From assembly GCF_014779555.2 (NCBI RefSeq), contig NZ_CP094357.1, positions 2,914,001 through 2,978,000 of the forward strand: a DNA stretch of 64,000 bases, given 5' to 3'. This document shows positions 55,041 to 64,000 of this stretch, in pieces (position 1 is the first letter of the stretch; the number at the start of each line of letters is the position of its first letter). Source of the stretch: Lysobacter capsici. GTDB taxonomy: Bacteria; Pseudomonadota; Gammaproteobacteria; Xanthomonadales; Xanthomonadaceae. Made by a program: the position numbers and the translations under genes. A model generated the notes under the pieces. The model worked only from the letters and a program-made list of their open reading frames with translations, searched no databases and was not told the DNA's origin.

Positions 55041-58000
55041 ATGGAGTCAGCCGTGGTCATGCCTTCGACGTGTTCTTCACTGGCGCAGCTGCTGCGCCGT
55101 CACGCGGAGGATGCGCAACACAGCGGACGCATCGCGTTCCGATTCCTGGCCGACGGCGAGGGCGCCGGCACCGCGCTGGACTACGCCGGCCTGGATCGCG
55201 AAGTCGCACGGGTGGCGGCGGGATTACAGCGCGTGACAGCGTGCGGCGACCGCGTGCTGTTGCTGGTGCCGCCGTCGCTGGATTACATCGTCGCTTTCCT
55301 GGCCTGCCTGCACGCGGGCCTGGTCGCGGTGCCGGCGTATCCGCCGGGCAATCGCCGCACCTTGCCGCGCTTGCGCGCGATCTTCGACGATTGCCGGCCC
55401 GCGGCCTGCGTCGTCCTGGACGATGAGGTCCGCGAACGGTGCGTGCGCGAATTCGGAACCGCCGCCGCGTCCGTCGCCTGGATCGATCCGCATACGCTGC
55501 CTGCGCCCGCGGACGATGCCGGATGCGAGCCTTACCCGGCCGTGGAATCGACGCCCGCGGTGCTGCAATACACCTCGGGTTCGACCTCCGCGCCGAAGGG
55601 GGTGATCGTCACCCACGGCAATCTGATGGCCAATTGCGCGGCCGCGGTGGCGCGCTACGGCATGACCCGCGACGACGTCGTGGTGTCGTGGTTGCCGCCG
55701 TTCCACGACATGGGCCTGGTCGGCGCCATCGCTTACCCATTGTTCGCTGGTGCCGGCTGCGTGCAGTTCCCGCCCGCGGCGTTCATGCGCCGGCCGCATC
55801 GTTGGTTGCGCGCGCTGTCGGACCATCGCGCCACCTTGACCGTGGCGCCGAATTTCGCTTACGCGTTGATGGCCGAGCGCGCGGACGATCCGTTGTTGCG
55901 CGCGATCCGCCTGGACAGCGTGCGCGTGGCCGTCAACGGCGCCGAGCGCATCCGTCCCGATACCTTGCGCCGGTTCGCCGACGCCTACGTCGATCGTGGG
56001 TTCGCGCCGAACGCGTTGACCCCCGCGTACGGACTGGCCGAAGCCACCTTGCTGGTCGCCGCGCGATTGCGCGCGCCCGGTGAGCCGCTGCGCACGATCG
56101 TCCTGGATCGCCGCGAACTGGCGCGCGGACGCGCGATCGTCGCCGCCGGCGATGACGGCATCGAACTGGCCAGCGTCGGCACGCCGGCGGGCGTGCATGT
56201 GCTGATCGCCGATCCGATCAGCGGCCTGGCCTCGCAGGACGCGTGCATCGGCGAGATCCTGGTCCGCGGTCCTTCCGTCGCGGCCGGTTATTGGGACCAG
56301 TCGGCGGGCACGCGCGAGAGTTTCGCCGAACGCGACGGCGAAACATGGCTGCGTACCGGCGACCTGGGCTTCGTGCACGAAGGCGAGCTCTACGTCGCCG
56401 GTCGCTCGAAGGAACTGCTGATCTTGGGCGGACGCAACCTTTATCCGCAGGACATCGAGCAAACGGTGGCCACGGTGGAACCGGCCTTCAGCGCGGATGG
56501 CTGCGCCGTGTTCGCGCTCGAGGACGAAGACTCCGGTGCGTTGGCCATCGTCCAGGAGATCTCCGGCGCGAGCGCGGTGGACAGCGTCGATCTGGCGGCA
56601 CGCATCCGCGCCGCGCTGGCCGAGGCGCACGACCTCTACGATCTCGCCCGCGTCGTCCTGGTACGCGCGGGCCATTTGCCGCGTACCTCCAGCGGCAAAG
56701 TCCAGCGCGGCCGGTGCCGCGATCTGCTACGCGAAGGTGCGTTCTCGGCGGTGTGGGAATGGCGGGTAGAGCAAGCGTCCGACGCGCCCGCCGATCCGGA
56801 TTCGCTGGCCGAAGACGCCGTGACGGAGCGGGTCGCCGGGATTGTTGCCGACGTCCTCGGCGCCGTGCCGGAGGATAGGCACCAGGACCTGTTCGCATTC
56901 GGCCTGGATTCGATCCAGGCCAGTATGTTGATCGCGCGCTTGCGCGAAGCGTTCGGGGTGGACTGCACGCCGGCGGACCTGTTCGCATCGCCGACGCTGG
57001 CCGGGCTTGCGCGCATCGTGCAGCTGGCGCAGCGAAGCAATGGCGACGCGTTGCCGTTGGCGGACCGCAGCTTGCCGCTGCCGTTGTCGTGGTCGCAGCA
57101 GCGGCTGTGGTTTCTGGACCGGCTGGATGCGGCAGCCGGCGCGGCGTATCACATCGCGGCGGGCGTGCGTCTGCGCGGCGCGCTGGATGAGGCGGCGTTG
57201 ACGCGGGCGCTGGATCGGATCGCCGAGCGGCACGAATCGCTGCGCACGGTGTTCGAACACGGCGTGGACGGCCCGGTGCAGGTGGTGCGGGCGGCGACCG
57301 GGCTGGCATTGGAGCGGCAGGATCTGCAAGCGATTTCAGCGCCGCAGCGCGAGGCGGCGCTGGCGCAGGCCTGTAGGGAGTATGCGTCGGCGCCGTTCGA
57401 CTTGTCGATGCACCCGCCGGTGCGTGCGCTGCTGCTGCGTTTGCAGACTGACGAACATGTGCTGGTGTTGGTGCAGCATCACATCGTGTCCGACGGTTGG
57501 TCGCAGGGCGTGCTGGTGCGCGAACTGGGCGCGCTGTATGCCGCGTATGCACAGGGCCGGCCTGATCCGTTGCCGGCATTGCCGCTGCAGTACGCCGACT
57601 ATGCGGCCTGGCAACGAGCACGGCTGTCGCAGGCCGACAGCGCCGATCAGGTCCAGGCGTGGTGCGAGCAACTGCGAGGCGCGCCGGAATTGCTAGCGTT
57701 GCCGACCGATCAACCGCGACCGTCGTTGCAGAGTTATCGCGGCGGCCTTCTGTCGGTGCGTCTGGATGCGGGCCTGACGCGGCGCCTGCATGGGCTGGCT
57801 CGGGCGCACGGAACGACGCTGTACACGGTGCTGCTGGCGGGCTGGAGCGCTCTGCTGTCGCGACTGAGCGGGCAGGACGAGGTGGTGGTGGGTTCGCCGG
57901 TAGCCAATCGGCCGCGGGTGCAACTGGAAGGGCTTATCGGATTTTTCGTCAACACCCTGGCGCTGCGCACGCGAGTGGAAGGCGCGACCACGGTGGCGGA

Positions 58001-61000
58001 ATTGCTGGCACAGGTTCGTGCGGCGAGCATGGCCGCTTACGAACATCAGGAGGTGCCGTTCGAACGCGTGGTCGAGGCGCTGCATCCGCAGCGCAGCCTG
58101 AGCCACAGCCCGGTGTTCCAGACGCTGCTGAGCCTGGACAACACACCGGAGCGGACGCTGGCGTTGCCTGGGTTGGAAGTCGAGGCTTATGCGGTGTCGC
58201 ATGGCGCGACCCAGTTCGACCTGAGCCTGACGTTGCGGGAAGAAGGGCAGGAACTGAGTGGTTTGATCGAGTATTCCAGCGATCTGTTCGACGCGGACAC
58301 CATCGCGCGCTGGTCGCGATGGCTGGAGCGTTTGCTGGACGGCATGGCGCAATCGCCGGATGCGACGGTGTCGTCGCTGGCGCTGCTGGACGAGGACGAG
58401 CGCTCGCAACTGCTGCAAGCAAGCGCCGGTCCCTCGACCGAGCAGTCGCCGCAGACGCTGGTAGATCTGTTCGAGTCGCAAGTCGCGCGCACGCCCGACG
58501 CGGTGGCGCTGCGCAGCGGCGAAGCACAGTTTAGCTATGCGCAACTGGAAGCCGCATCCAACCGAGTCGCGCATGCCTTGATCGAGTTGGGCGTGGTGCC
58601 CGATACCTGCGTGGGTCTGTGCGCCGAACGCGGGATCGAACTGGTGGTCGGCCTGCTGGGCATCCTGAAGGCCGGTGGCGCCTATGTGCCGCTGGATCCG
58701 GGCTATCCACGCGAACGCGTGCTGCAGATGCTGGAAGACGCCGCACCGATCGCGGTGGTGAGCGCCGGCGGCGCAGCCGCGCGGCTGGGCGTGGACGCGG
58801 TTGCGGTACTGGAAGTGCAAGACACCGCCGGCAGCGCGCAGTCGCATGCGCCGAACGTGACATTGCGCCCCGACCACCTAGCCTACGTGATCTACACCTC
58901 CGGCTCCACCGGCCGACCCAAGGGCGTGGCGATCGAACACCGCAATACCGTCAATCTGCTGGCCTGGGCGCATAGCGCGTTCGCGCCAGAGGAGCTGGCC
59001 CGCACGGTCTGCTCGACCTCGGTCAATTTCGACCTGGCCGTATTCGAACTGCTGGTGCCGCTGACCCAGGGCGGCAGCGTGGTGCTGGTGGAGGATTTGC
59101 TGCGCGCTGGCGCGCAACTGGAAAGCGCGACCTTGGTCAACACGGTGCCGTCGGTGTTGAAGGCGGTGCTGGACGCGGGTGGCCTGCCGGCCAGCGTGCG
59201 CGCGGTGAACCTGGCCGGCGAACCGCTCAAGCGCGAACTGGTCGAGCAGGTGTTCGCGCAGACCCAGGCGGCGCGGGTGGCGAACCTGTACGGCCCGACC
59301 GAGACGACGACGTATTCGACCTGGGTCGCGATGCCGCGCTCGGCAGGCTTCGTGCCGGGGATCGGCGCGCCAATCGCGAATACGCGGGCCTACGTGGTGG
59401 ACGAACACGGCGAACTGGTCGCGCCGGGCGTGGTCGGCGAGTTGTGGCTCGGCGGCGCGGGCGTGGCGCGTGGTTATCTGCATCGTCCTGAATTGACCGC
59501 CGAGCGCTTTATCGACGATCCATTCGTGCTTGGCGGCCGGGTTTATCGCACCGGCGATCTGGTCCGGCGACGCAGCGATGGCGGGCTGGATTACCTGGGC
59601 CGCAACGATTTCCAGGTGAAGCTGCGCGGCTACCGGATCGAGTTGGGCGAGATCGAGGCTGCGTTGCAGGCCTGTCCGGGCGTGCGCGACGCGGTGGTGG
59701 TGGCGCGCGGCGACGCGGGCTCGGAGCGGACGCTGGTGGCGTACTTGCAAGGCGACGCGATCGAAGCATCGGCATTGCGTGGCCAACTGCAGTCGCGTCT
59801 ACCTGAGTACATGCTGCCGTCGGCGTTTGTACACGTAGACCAGTGGCCGCTGACCCCGAACGGCAAGCTGGACCGCGCGGCGCTGCCGGCGCCGGAAGGC
59901 GATGCGCATGCGCGGCAGGTGTACGAAGCGCCCGAAGGCGACGTGGAGCAGGCGCTGTCGCAGCTATGGACGGAGTTGCTGGGCGTCGAACGGGTCGGCC
60001 GCCACGATCACTTCTTCGCCTTGGGCGGACATTCGTTGCTGGCCGTGCGGTTGCAGGCGCGGGTGCACGAACGCCTCGGCGTTGAGTTGCCGCTGCGCGA
60101 AGTATTCGCCGAACCGACCTTGGCCGGTCAGGCGCGGCGGGTGCAGGCTGGCGCCGGCAGCGGATTGCCGGCGATCGCGCCGGCCTCGCGCGAGGATCGG
60201 TTGCCGTTGTCGTGGTCGCAGCAACGATTGTGGTTCCTGGACCGGCTGGATGCGGCGGCCGGCGCGGCCTACCACGTGGCCGCGGGCCTGCGCCTGCACG
60301 GCGCGTTGGACGAGTCGGCGCTGGAACGTGCGCTGGCGCGGATCGTCGAGCGTCACGAGGCCTTGCGCACGCGTTTCGAAGACGTGGAAGGCGAGCCGGA
60401 GCAGCGGATCGAGCCGGCCGCGGGTTTCGCGCTGCGACGCGTGGATCTGTCGGCGCTGCCGATGCAGTCGCGCGCGGCCGCGCTGGACGCGCAGATGCGC
60501 GAGGAGGCGCAATCGCGTTTCGATCTGTCGCGCGGACCGTTGATCCGCGGGCGTCTGCTGCGATTGGAGGCCAACGAGCATGTGCTGCTGGTGACCCAGC
60601 ACCACATCGTGTCCGACGGCTGGTCGCTCGGCGTGCTGGTAGAGGAACTGCGAGCGCTGTACGCGGCATTCGCACAGGGCCTGGACGATCCGCTGCCGCC
60701 GTTGCCGGTGCAGTACGCCGACTATGCGCTGTGGCAACGCGGCTGGCTCAGCGGCGCGCGCTGGGAAGCGCAATCGCGCTACTGGCGCGAGCAGTTGCGC
60801 GGCGCGCCGGAGTTGCTGGCGCTGCCGACCGATCGGCCCCGCCCCCCGGTGCAGAGCTATGCCGGACGGATGCATGCGGTACGGTTGGATGCGGCACTGA
60901 CGAAGCGCCTGCGCGCATTAGCGCAAACCCATGGTGCGACCTTGTACATGGTGCTGCTGGCGGGCTGGAGCGCCTTGCTGTCGCGATTGAGCGGGCAGGG

Positions 61001-64000
61001 CGAGGTGGTGGTGGGCACCGCGGTGGCCAACCGTCGCGACAGCCGTCTGGACGGTCTGATCGGATTTTTCGTCAACACCCTCGCGCTGCGGCTGGAATTG
61101 CAGCGCGACAGCACCACGGCGCAGTGGCTGGACAGCGTGAAGCAGGTGGCCCTGGATGGGTTCGTGCATCAGGACGTGCCGTTCGCGCAGGTGGTCGAAT
61201 CGATGGCGCCGGAGCGCAGCCTGGGCCACAACCCGCTGGTGCAGGCGATGTTCGTGCTGCAGAACGCGCCGCGCGGCGGCGATCCGTCGCTGCATGGCTT
61301 GCGGGTGGAGCGGATCGCGATTCCGCACACGACCACGCAATTCGATATCTCGTTGTCGCTGAGCGAAACGCAGGACGGGTTGAGCGGGGCGATCGAGTAC
61401 GCCAGCGATCTGTTCGATGCGGACACCGTGGCGCGCTGGTCGCGGTGGCTGGAACGTTTGCTGGACGGCATGGCCCGATCGCCGAATGCGGCGGTGGCGT
61501 CGCTGGCATTGCTGGACGAGGACGAGCATGCGCAACTGCTGCAAGGCAGCGCCGGTCCGTCGGCGGAACAAACGCAGCAGACGCTGGTGGAATTGTTTCA
61601 AGCGCAGGTTGCGCGCACGCCCGACGCGGAGGCGCTGCGCAGCGGCGCGGCGCGGTTGAGTTATGCGCAGCTGGACGCCGCATCCAACCGCGTGGCGCAT
61701 GCGTTGATCGATCTGGGCGTAGTGCCCGACACCCGCGTGGGCCTGTGCGCCGAACGCGGGATCGAACTGGTGGTCGGCCTGCTGGGCATCCTCAAGGCCG
61801 GCGGCGCCTACGTGCCGCTGGACCCGGGCTATCCGCGCGAACGCGTGCTGCAGATGCTGGAAGATGCCGCGCCGGTCGCGGTAGTAAGCGCTGGCGGCGC
61901 CGCCGCGCGACTGGGCCTGGACGGCGTCGCGGTGCTGGACGTGGAAGCCACCGCCGACAGCGCGCAGTCGCACGCGCCGCAAGTGGCGTTGCGCCCCGAC
62001 CACCTGGCTTATGTGATCTACACCTCAGGTTCCACCGGCCGCCCGAAGGGCGTGATGGTCGAGCACCGCCAATTGCTGCACCTGTGGCAAGGAATGCGCG
62101 AACGCGTATTCGACGAATTGCCGCCGGCGCTGTGTGTGGCGCTCAATGCCAGCGTGTCCTTCGATGCCTCGCTGCAGGCGCTGGTGCAACTGGGGTCGGG
62201 CCACACCGTTTGCATCGTGCCCGCGAACGTGCGCGCCGATGCCGGGCGCATGCTGGACTTCCTCGATACCGAAGCAGTGTCGGTATTCGACTGCACGCCA
62301 TCGCAACTGGACCTGTTGATCCACGGCGGCCTGTTCGAACGGGCGCTGCCGCGATTGCGCGCGATCCTGGTCGGCGGCGAAGCGTTTCCGGCCACGGCGT
62401 GGAAGCGCGCGGCCGCCGCTCCGGTGGCTTGTTACAACGCCTACGGTCCGACCGAATGCACGGTCAACAGCACGCTGGCGCGGGTCAGCGCCGAACACGG
62501 TCCGCATCTGGGCGAACCGCTGCCGGGCGTGCAGGCCTATGTGGTGGAAGCCGATGGAACCCTGGCCGCGCCGGGTGTGGTCGGCGAGCTGTGGCTCGGC
62601 GGCAACGGCGTGGCGCGCGGTTATCTGCATCGCCCCGAGTTGACCGCTGAACGCTTCATCGACAACCCGTTCGGCGAGGGTCGGTTGTATCGCAGCGGCG
62701 ATCTGGTGCGGCGTCGCGCCGACGGCCGGCTCGATTACCTCGGCCGCAACGACGATCAGGTCAAGCTCCGCGGCCACCGCATCGAACTCGGCGAAATCCA
62801 GGCCTGCCTGCGCGAGGTCGAGGGCGTTCGCGACGCGCTGGTGACCGTGGTGCGCGATCGTGACGGCGAGCCGCGCATCGCCGCCTACGTCGTTCCCGAT
62901 CCCGCGGCCGCGGACGCCCGCGCGGCGGATGCGCAGGTCGAGCAATGGTCCGGCATCTTCGACGAGCAGGCCGACGAGGACGGCGGCGACGGTTCGGACA
63001 GCTTCGATACGGTCGGCTGGAACAGCAGCTACACCCGCGACGCGATCGCGGACGAGGCCATGCGCGAGTGGCTCGACACCACGCTCGCGCGGATCCGCGA
63101 ACTGCGCCCGCGGCGCGTGCTGGAAGTCGGCTGCGGCACCGGCCTGCTGCTGCAGAACCTGGCCGCGGACTGCAGCCGTTACGTCGGCACCGACCTGTCG
63201 GCGCGGACCGTGGGCAAGCTCGCCCGCCGCATCGCCCGCGATCCGGCCATCGCCGCGGTCGCGCGGGTAGGCGCGGCGCCGGCGCACGACTTGTCGGCGG
63301 TGGAAGAACGTTTCGATACCGCCATCCTGAATTCGGTCGCGCAGTACTTTCCCGATGCGGACTATCTGCAATGCACGCTCGAGGCGATGCTGTCGCGGCT
63401 TGAGCCGGGCGGCCGCCTGTTCGTCGGCGACATCCGCCATTGGGGCCTGGGCGAAGCTTTCCATCTGTCGGTCGCATTGCATCAGGCCGCCGCTGGCGCC
63501 CGCGATGCGCAGATGCTCGAGCAGGCGCGGCGGCGAGCGATCGCCGATCGCGAACTGCTGGTCGATCCGGCCTGGTTCCTGTCCTTGCGCAGTCGCTATC
63601 CGCAGATTCGCGACATCGAGATCCTGCCCAAACTGGGCGAGCGGCATACCGAAATGGCGGCGTTCCGCTACGACGTCGTCATCCACACCCATGCATCGAG
63701 CAGTCACGACGATGCATCCGCCGACGCCACGCCGCCGCTCGACTGGCGCGATTGGCGCAGCACCGCCGCGTTGACCGAGATGCTCGACGCGGCCGCCGCC
63801 GATCCTTCGTCGATCGTCGCCGTACGCGGGATCGCGCACCCGTGGGTCGCGCCGTTCGCGCGCATGCTCGAACAGCGACGGGTCATGCCCGGCTTCCTGC
63901 CGTACCGGCCGCAGGCCGAGAGCGACGACGACAGCCTCGGCATGCTGCCCGCGCGGCTGGCGGCGATGTGCGCGCAGCGCGGACTGGCGTTGCGATTGAG
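55041..64000 (+). CDS. Giant lipopeptide NRPS: FAAL-T-C-A-T-C-A-MT... (3' end outside window)
   Basis: At least 2986 residues; the start could also be GTG 55053 or ATG 55059. Domains by position: fatty acyl-AMP ligase 55041-56760 (LQYTSGSTSAPKGV, LPPFHDMGLVG, YGLAEATLL, GRSKELLILGGRNLYPQDIE); carrier with Ser624 (FGLDSIQ); condensation 57060-58370 (HHIVSDGWS); adenylation 58440-59900 with pocket D-L-F-N-N-A-L-T-Y, an Ala-type code as I recall; carrier Ser1665 (GGHSLL); condensation 60200-61500 (HHIVSDGWS); adenylation 61570-62830 with pocket D-A-Q-D-L-G-A-V-N (Gln-like); then an N-methyltransferase (GWNSSYT, LEVGCGTGLLLQNLA) still open at 64000. So the enzyme activates a fatty acid, adds Ala, then an N-methylated Gln-like residue. 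No epimerisation domain yet. Confidence 0.95.
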   Translation, partial: MESAVVMPSTCSSLAQLLRRHAEDAQHSGRIAFRFLADGEGAGTALDYAGLDREVARVAAGLQRVTACGDRVLLLVPPSLDYIVAFLACLHAGLVAVPAYPPGNRRTLPRLRAIFDDCRPAACVVLDDEVRERCVREFGTAAASVAWIDPHTLPAPADDAGCEPYPAVESTPAVLQYTSGSTSAPKGVIVTHGNLMANCAAAVARYGMTRDDVVVSWLPPFHDMGLVGAIAYPLFAGAGCVQFPPAAFMRRPHRWLRALSDHRATLTVAPNFAYALMAERADDPLLRAIRLDSVRVAVNGAERIRPDTLRRFADAYVDRGFAPNALTPAYGLAEATLLVAARLRAPGEPLRTIVLDRRELARGRAIVAAGDDGIELASVGTPAGVHVLIADPISGLASQDACIGEILVRGPSVAAGYWDQSAGTRESFAERDGETWLRTGDLGFVHEGELYVAGRSKELLILGGRNLYPQDIEQTVATVEPAFSADGCAVFALEDEDSGALAIVQEISGASAVDSVDLAARIRAALAEAHDLYDLARVVLVRAGHLPRTSSGKVQRGRCRDLLREGAFSAVWEWRVEQASDAPADPDSLAEDAVTERVAGIVADVLGAVPEDRHQDLFAFGLDSIQASMLIARLREAFGVDCTPADLFASPTLAGLARIVQLAQRSNGDALPLADRSLPLPLSWSQQRLWFLDRLDAAAGAAYHIAAGVRLRGALDEAALTRALDRIAERHESLRTVFEHGVDGPVQVVRAATGLALERQDLQAISAPQREAALAQACREYASAPFDLSMHPPVRALLLRLQTDEHVLVLVQHHIVSDGWSQGVLVRELGALYAAYAQGRPDPLPALPLQYADYAAWQRARLSQADSADQVQAWCEQLRGAPELLALPTDQPRPSLQSYRGGLLSVRLDAGLTRRLHGLARAHGTTLYTVLLAGWSALLSRLSGQDEVVVGSPVANRPRVQLEGLIGFFVNTLALRTRVEGATTVAELLAQVRAASMAAYEHQEVPFERVVEALHPQRSLSHSPVFQTLLSLDNTPERTLALPGLEVEAYAVSHGATQFDLSLTLREEGQELSGLIEYSSDLFDADTIARWSRWLERLLDGMAQSPDATVSSLALLDEDERSQLLQASAGPSTEQSPQTLVDLFESQVARTPDAVALRSGEAQFSYAQLEAASNRVAHALIELGVVPDTCVGLCAERGIELVVGLLGILKAGGAYVPLDPGYPRERVLQMLEDAAPIAVVSAGGAAARLGVDAVAVLEVQDTAGSAQSHAPNVTLRPDHLAYVIYTSGSTGRPKGVAIEHRNTVNLLAWAHSAFAPEELARTVCSTSVNFDLAVFELLVPLTQGGSVVLVEDLLRAGAQLESATLVNTVPSVLKAVLDAGGLPASVRAVNLAGEPLKRELVEQVFAQTQAARVANLYGPTETTTYSTWVAMPRSAGFVPGIGAPIANTRAYVVDEHGELVAPGVVGELWLGGAGVARGYLHRPELTAERFIDDPFVLGGRVYRTGDLVRRRSDGGLDYLGRNDFQVKLRGYRIELGEIEAALQACPGVRDAVVVARGDAGSERTLVAYLQGDAIEASALRGQLQSRLPEYMLPSAFVHVDQWPLTPNGKLDRAALPAPEGDAHARQVYEAPEGDVEQALSQLWTELLGVERVGRHDHFFALGGHSLLAVRLQARVHERLGVELPLREVFAEPTLAGQARRVQAGAGSGLPAIAPASREDRLPLSWSQQRLWFLDRLDAAAGAAYHVAAGLRLHGALDESALERALARIVERHEALRTRFEDVEGEPEQRIEPAAGFALRRVDLSALPMQSRAAALDAQMREEAQSRFDLSRGPLIRGRLLRLEANEHVLLVTQHHIVSDGWSLGVLVEELRALYAAFAQGLDDPLPPLPVQYADYALWQRGWLSGARWEAQSRYWREQLRGAPELLALPTDRPRPPVQSYAGRMHAVRLDAALTKRLRALAQTHGATLYMVLLAGWSALLSRLSGQGEVVVGTAVANRRDSRLDGLIGFFVNTLALRLELQRDSTTAQWLDSVKQVALDGFVHQDVPFAQVVESMAPERSLGHNPLVQAMFVLQNAPRGGDPSLHGLRVERIAIPHTTTQFDISLSLSETQDGLSGAIEYASDLFDADTVARWSRWLERLLDGMARSPNAAVASLALLDEDEHAQLLQGSAGPSAEQTQQTLVELFQAQVARTPDAEALRSGAARLSYAQLDAASNRVAHALIDLGVVPDTRVGLCAERGIELVVGLLGILKAGGAYVPLDPGYPRERVLQMLEDAAPVAVVSAGGAAARLGLDGVAVLDVEATADSAQSHAPQVALRPDHLAYVIYTSGSTGRPKGVMVEHRQLLHLWQGMRERVFDELPPALCVALNASVSFDASLQALVQLGSGHTVCIVPANVRADAGRMLDFLDTEAVSVFDCTPSQLDLLIHGGLFERALPRLRAILVGGEAFPATAWKRAAAAPVACYNAYGPTECTVNSTLARVSAEHGPHLGEPLPGVQAYVVEADGTLAAPGVVGELWLGGNGVARGYLHRPELTAERFIDNPFGEGRLYRSGDLVRRRADGRLDYLGRNDDQVKLRGHRIELGEIQACLREVEGVRDALVTVVRDRDGEPRIAAYVVPDPAAADARAADAQVEQWSGIFDEQADEDGGDGSDSFDTVGWNSSYTRDAIADEAMREWLDTTLARIRELRPRRVLEVGCGTGLLLQNLAADCSRYVGTDLSARTVGKLARRIARDPAIAAVARVGAAPAHDLSAVEERFDTAILNSVAQYFPDADYLQCTLEAMLSRLEPGGRLFVGDIRHWGLGEAFHLSVALHQAAAGARDAQMLEQARRRAIADRELLVDPAWFLSLRSRYPQIRDIEILPKLGERHTEMAAFRYDVVIHTHASSSHDDASADATPPLDWRDWRSTAALTEMLDAAAADPSSIVAVRGIAHPWVAPFARMLEQRRVMPGFLPYRPQAESDDDSLGMLPARLAAMCAQRGLALRL
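61619..62765 (+). repeat. Long inverted repeat, copy 2 (second adenylation domain)
   Basis: Counterpart of 52536-53680. Similarity starts near PDAEALRSG and stops abruptly at NDDQVK, just before the A8 motif, where the two proteins diverge (RGHRIELGEIQ here, [11 protein letters not shown] there). Confidence 0.85.

Noticed and set aside
60212-62650. 812-codon plus-strand open frame inside the NRPS gene
   Set aside because: It is a shifted frame of the C and A domains; the NRPS motifs are continuous in the other frame.
1-64000. tRNA, rRNA, CRISPR arrays, insertion sequences
   Set aside because: No cloverleaf, rRNA segment, regularly spaced direct repeats, transposase or terminal repeats were found by reading.

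Overview
The window is GC-rich DNA with dense bacterial gene packing. It carries a type VI secretion system (T6SS), three VgrG cargo islands, secreted proteases and a very large nonribosomal peptide synthetase (NRPS). Together these suggest a gammaproteobacterium of the Xanthomonadaceae, most likely a Lysobacter. That assignment is inferred from gene content; no rRNA or tRNA gene is present to test it.

Positions 1-1134 hold the tail of a polymorphic toxin followed by two immunity genes (Imm26 and Imm51 types). Positions 1.4-31.9 kb are a T6SS locus: tssA (-); vgrG-1 with a peptidoglycan-attack cargo (M23 endopeptidase, SH3/EF-hand/lysozyme-like protein, two lipoproteins); a minus-strand operon tssJ-tssK-tssL-vgrG-2 that ends in a candidate cysteine-peptidase effector and a lipoprotein; a plus-strand operon with a TPR lipoprotein, tssB, tssC, hcp, tssE, tssF, tssG and clpV; and then vgrG-3. 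The third cargo (31.9-34.6 kb) is an effector joining an M23-like module to an M35 (aspzincin) metallopeptidase, followed by a probable periplasmic immunity protein. tssM and a PAAR tip protein are not in the window.

Positions 34.6-44.6 kb are a housekeeping/accessory stretch: a frameshifted gene remnant, malate:quinone oxidoreductase, a small lipoprotein, a secreted trypsin-like protease, a small cysteine-containing secreted peptide, a GFA/CENP-V zinc protein, and an RND efflux pump with its adaptor.

Positions 44.9-64 kb look like a lipopeptide biosynthetic cluster. A plus-strand set (JmjC-like oxygenase, FkbM-type methyltransferase, GH13-like protein) meets a minus-strand pair (NRPS with A-T-C domains, translationally coupled to a GT4 glycosyltransferase). 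A promoter region separates these from a plus-strand LpxL-like acyltransferase and a giant NRPS that starts with a fatty acyl-AMP ligase (FAAL-T-C-A-T-C-A-MT...) and runs off the end. Adenylation pocket residues read by eye suggest Ala for the first module and Gln-like for the N-methylating second module and for the separate NRPS. About 1.15 kb of the last two adenylation domains is nearly identical in DNA and lies in inverted orientation, which points to recent gene conversion.
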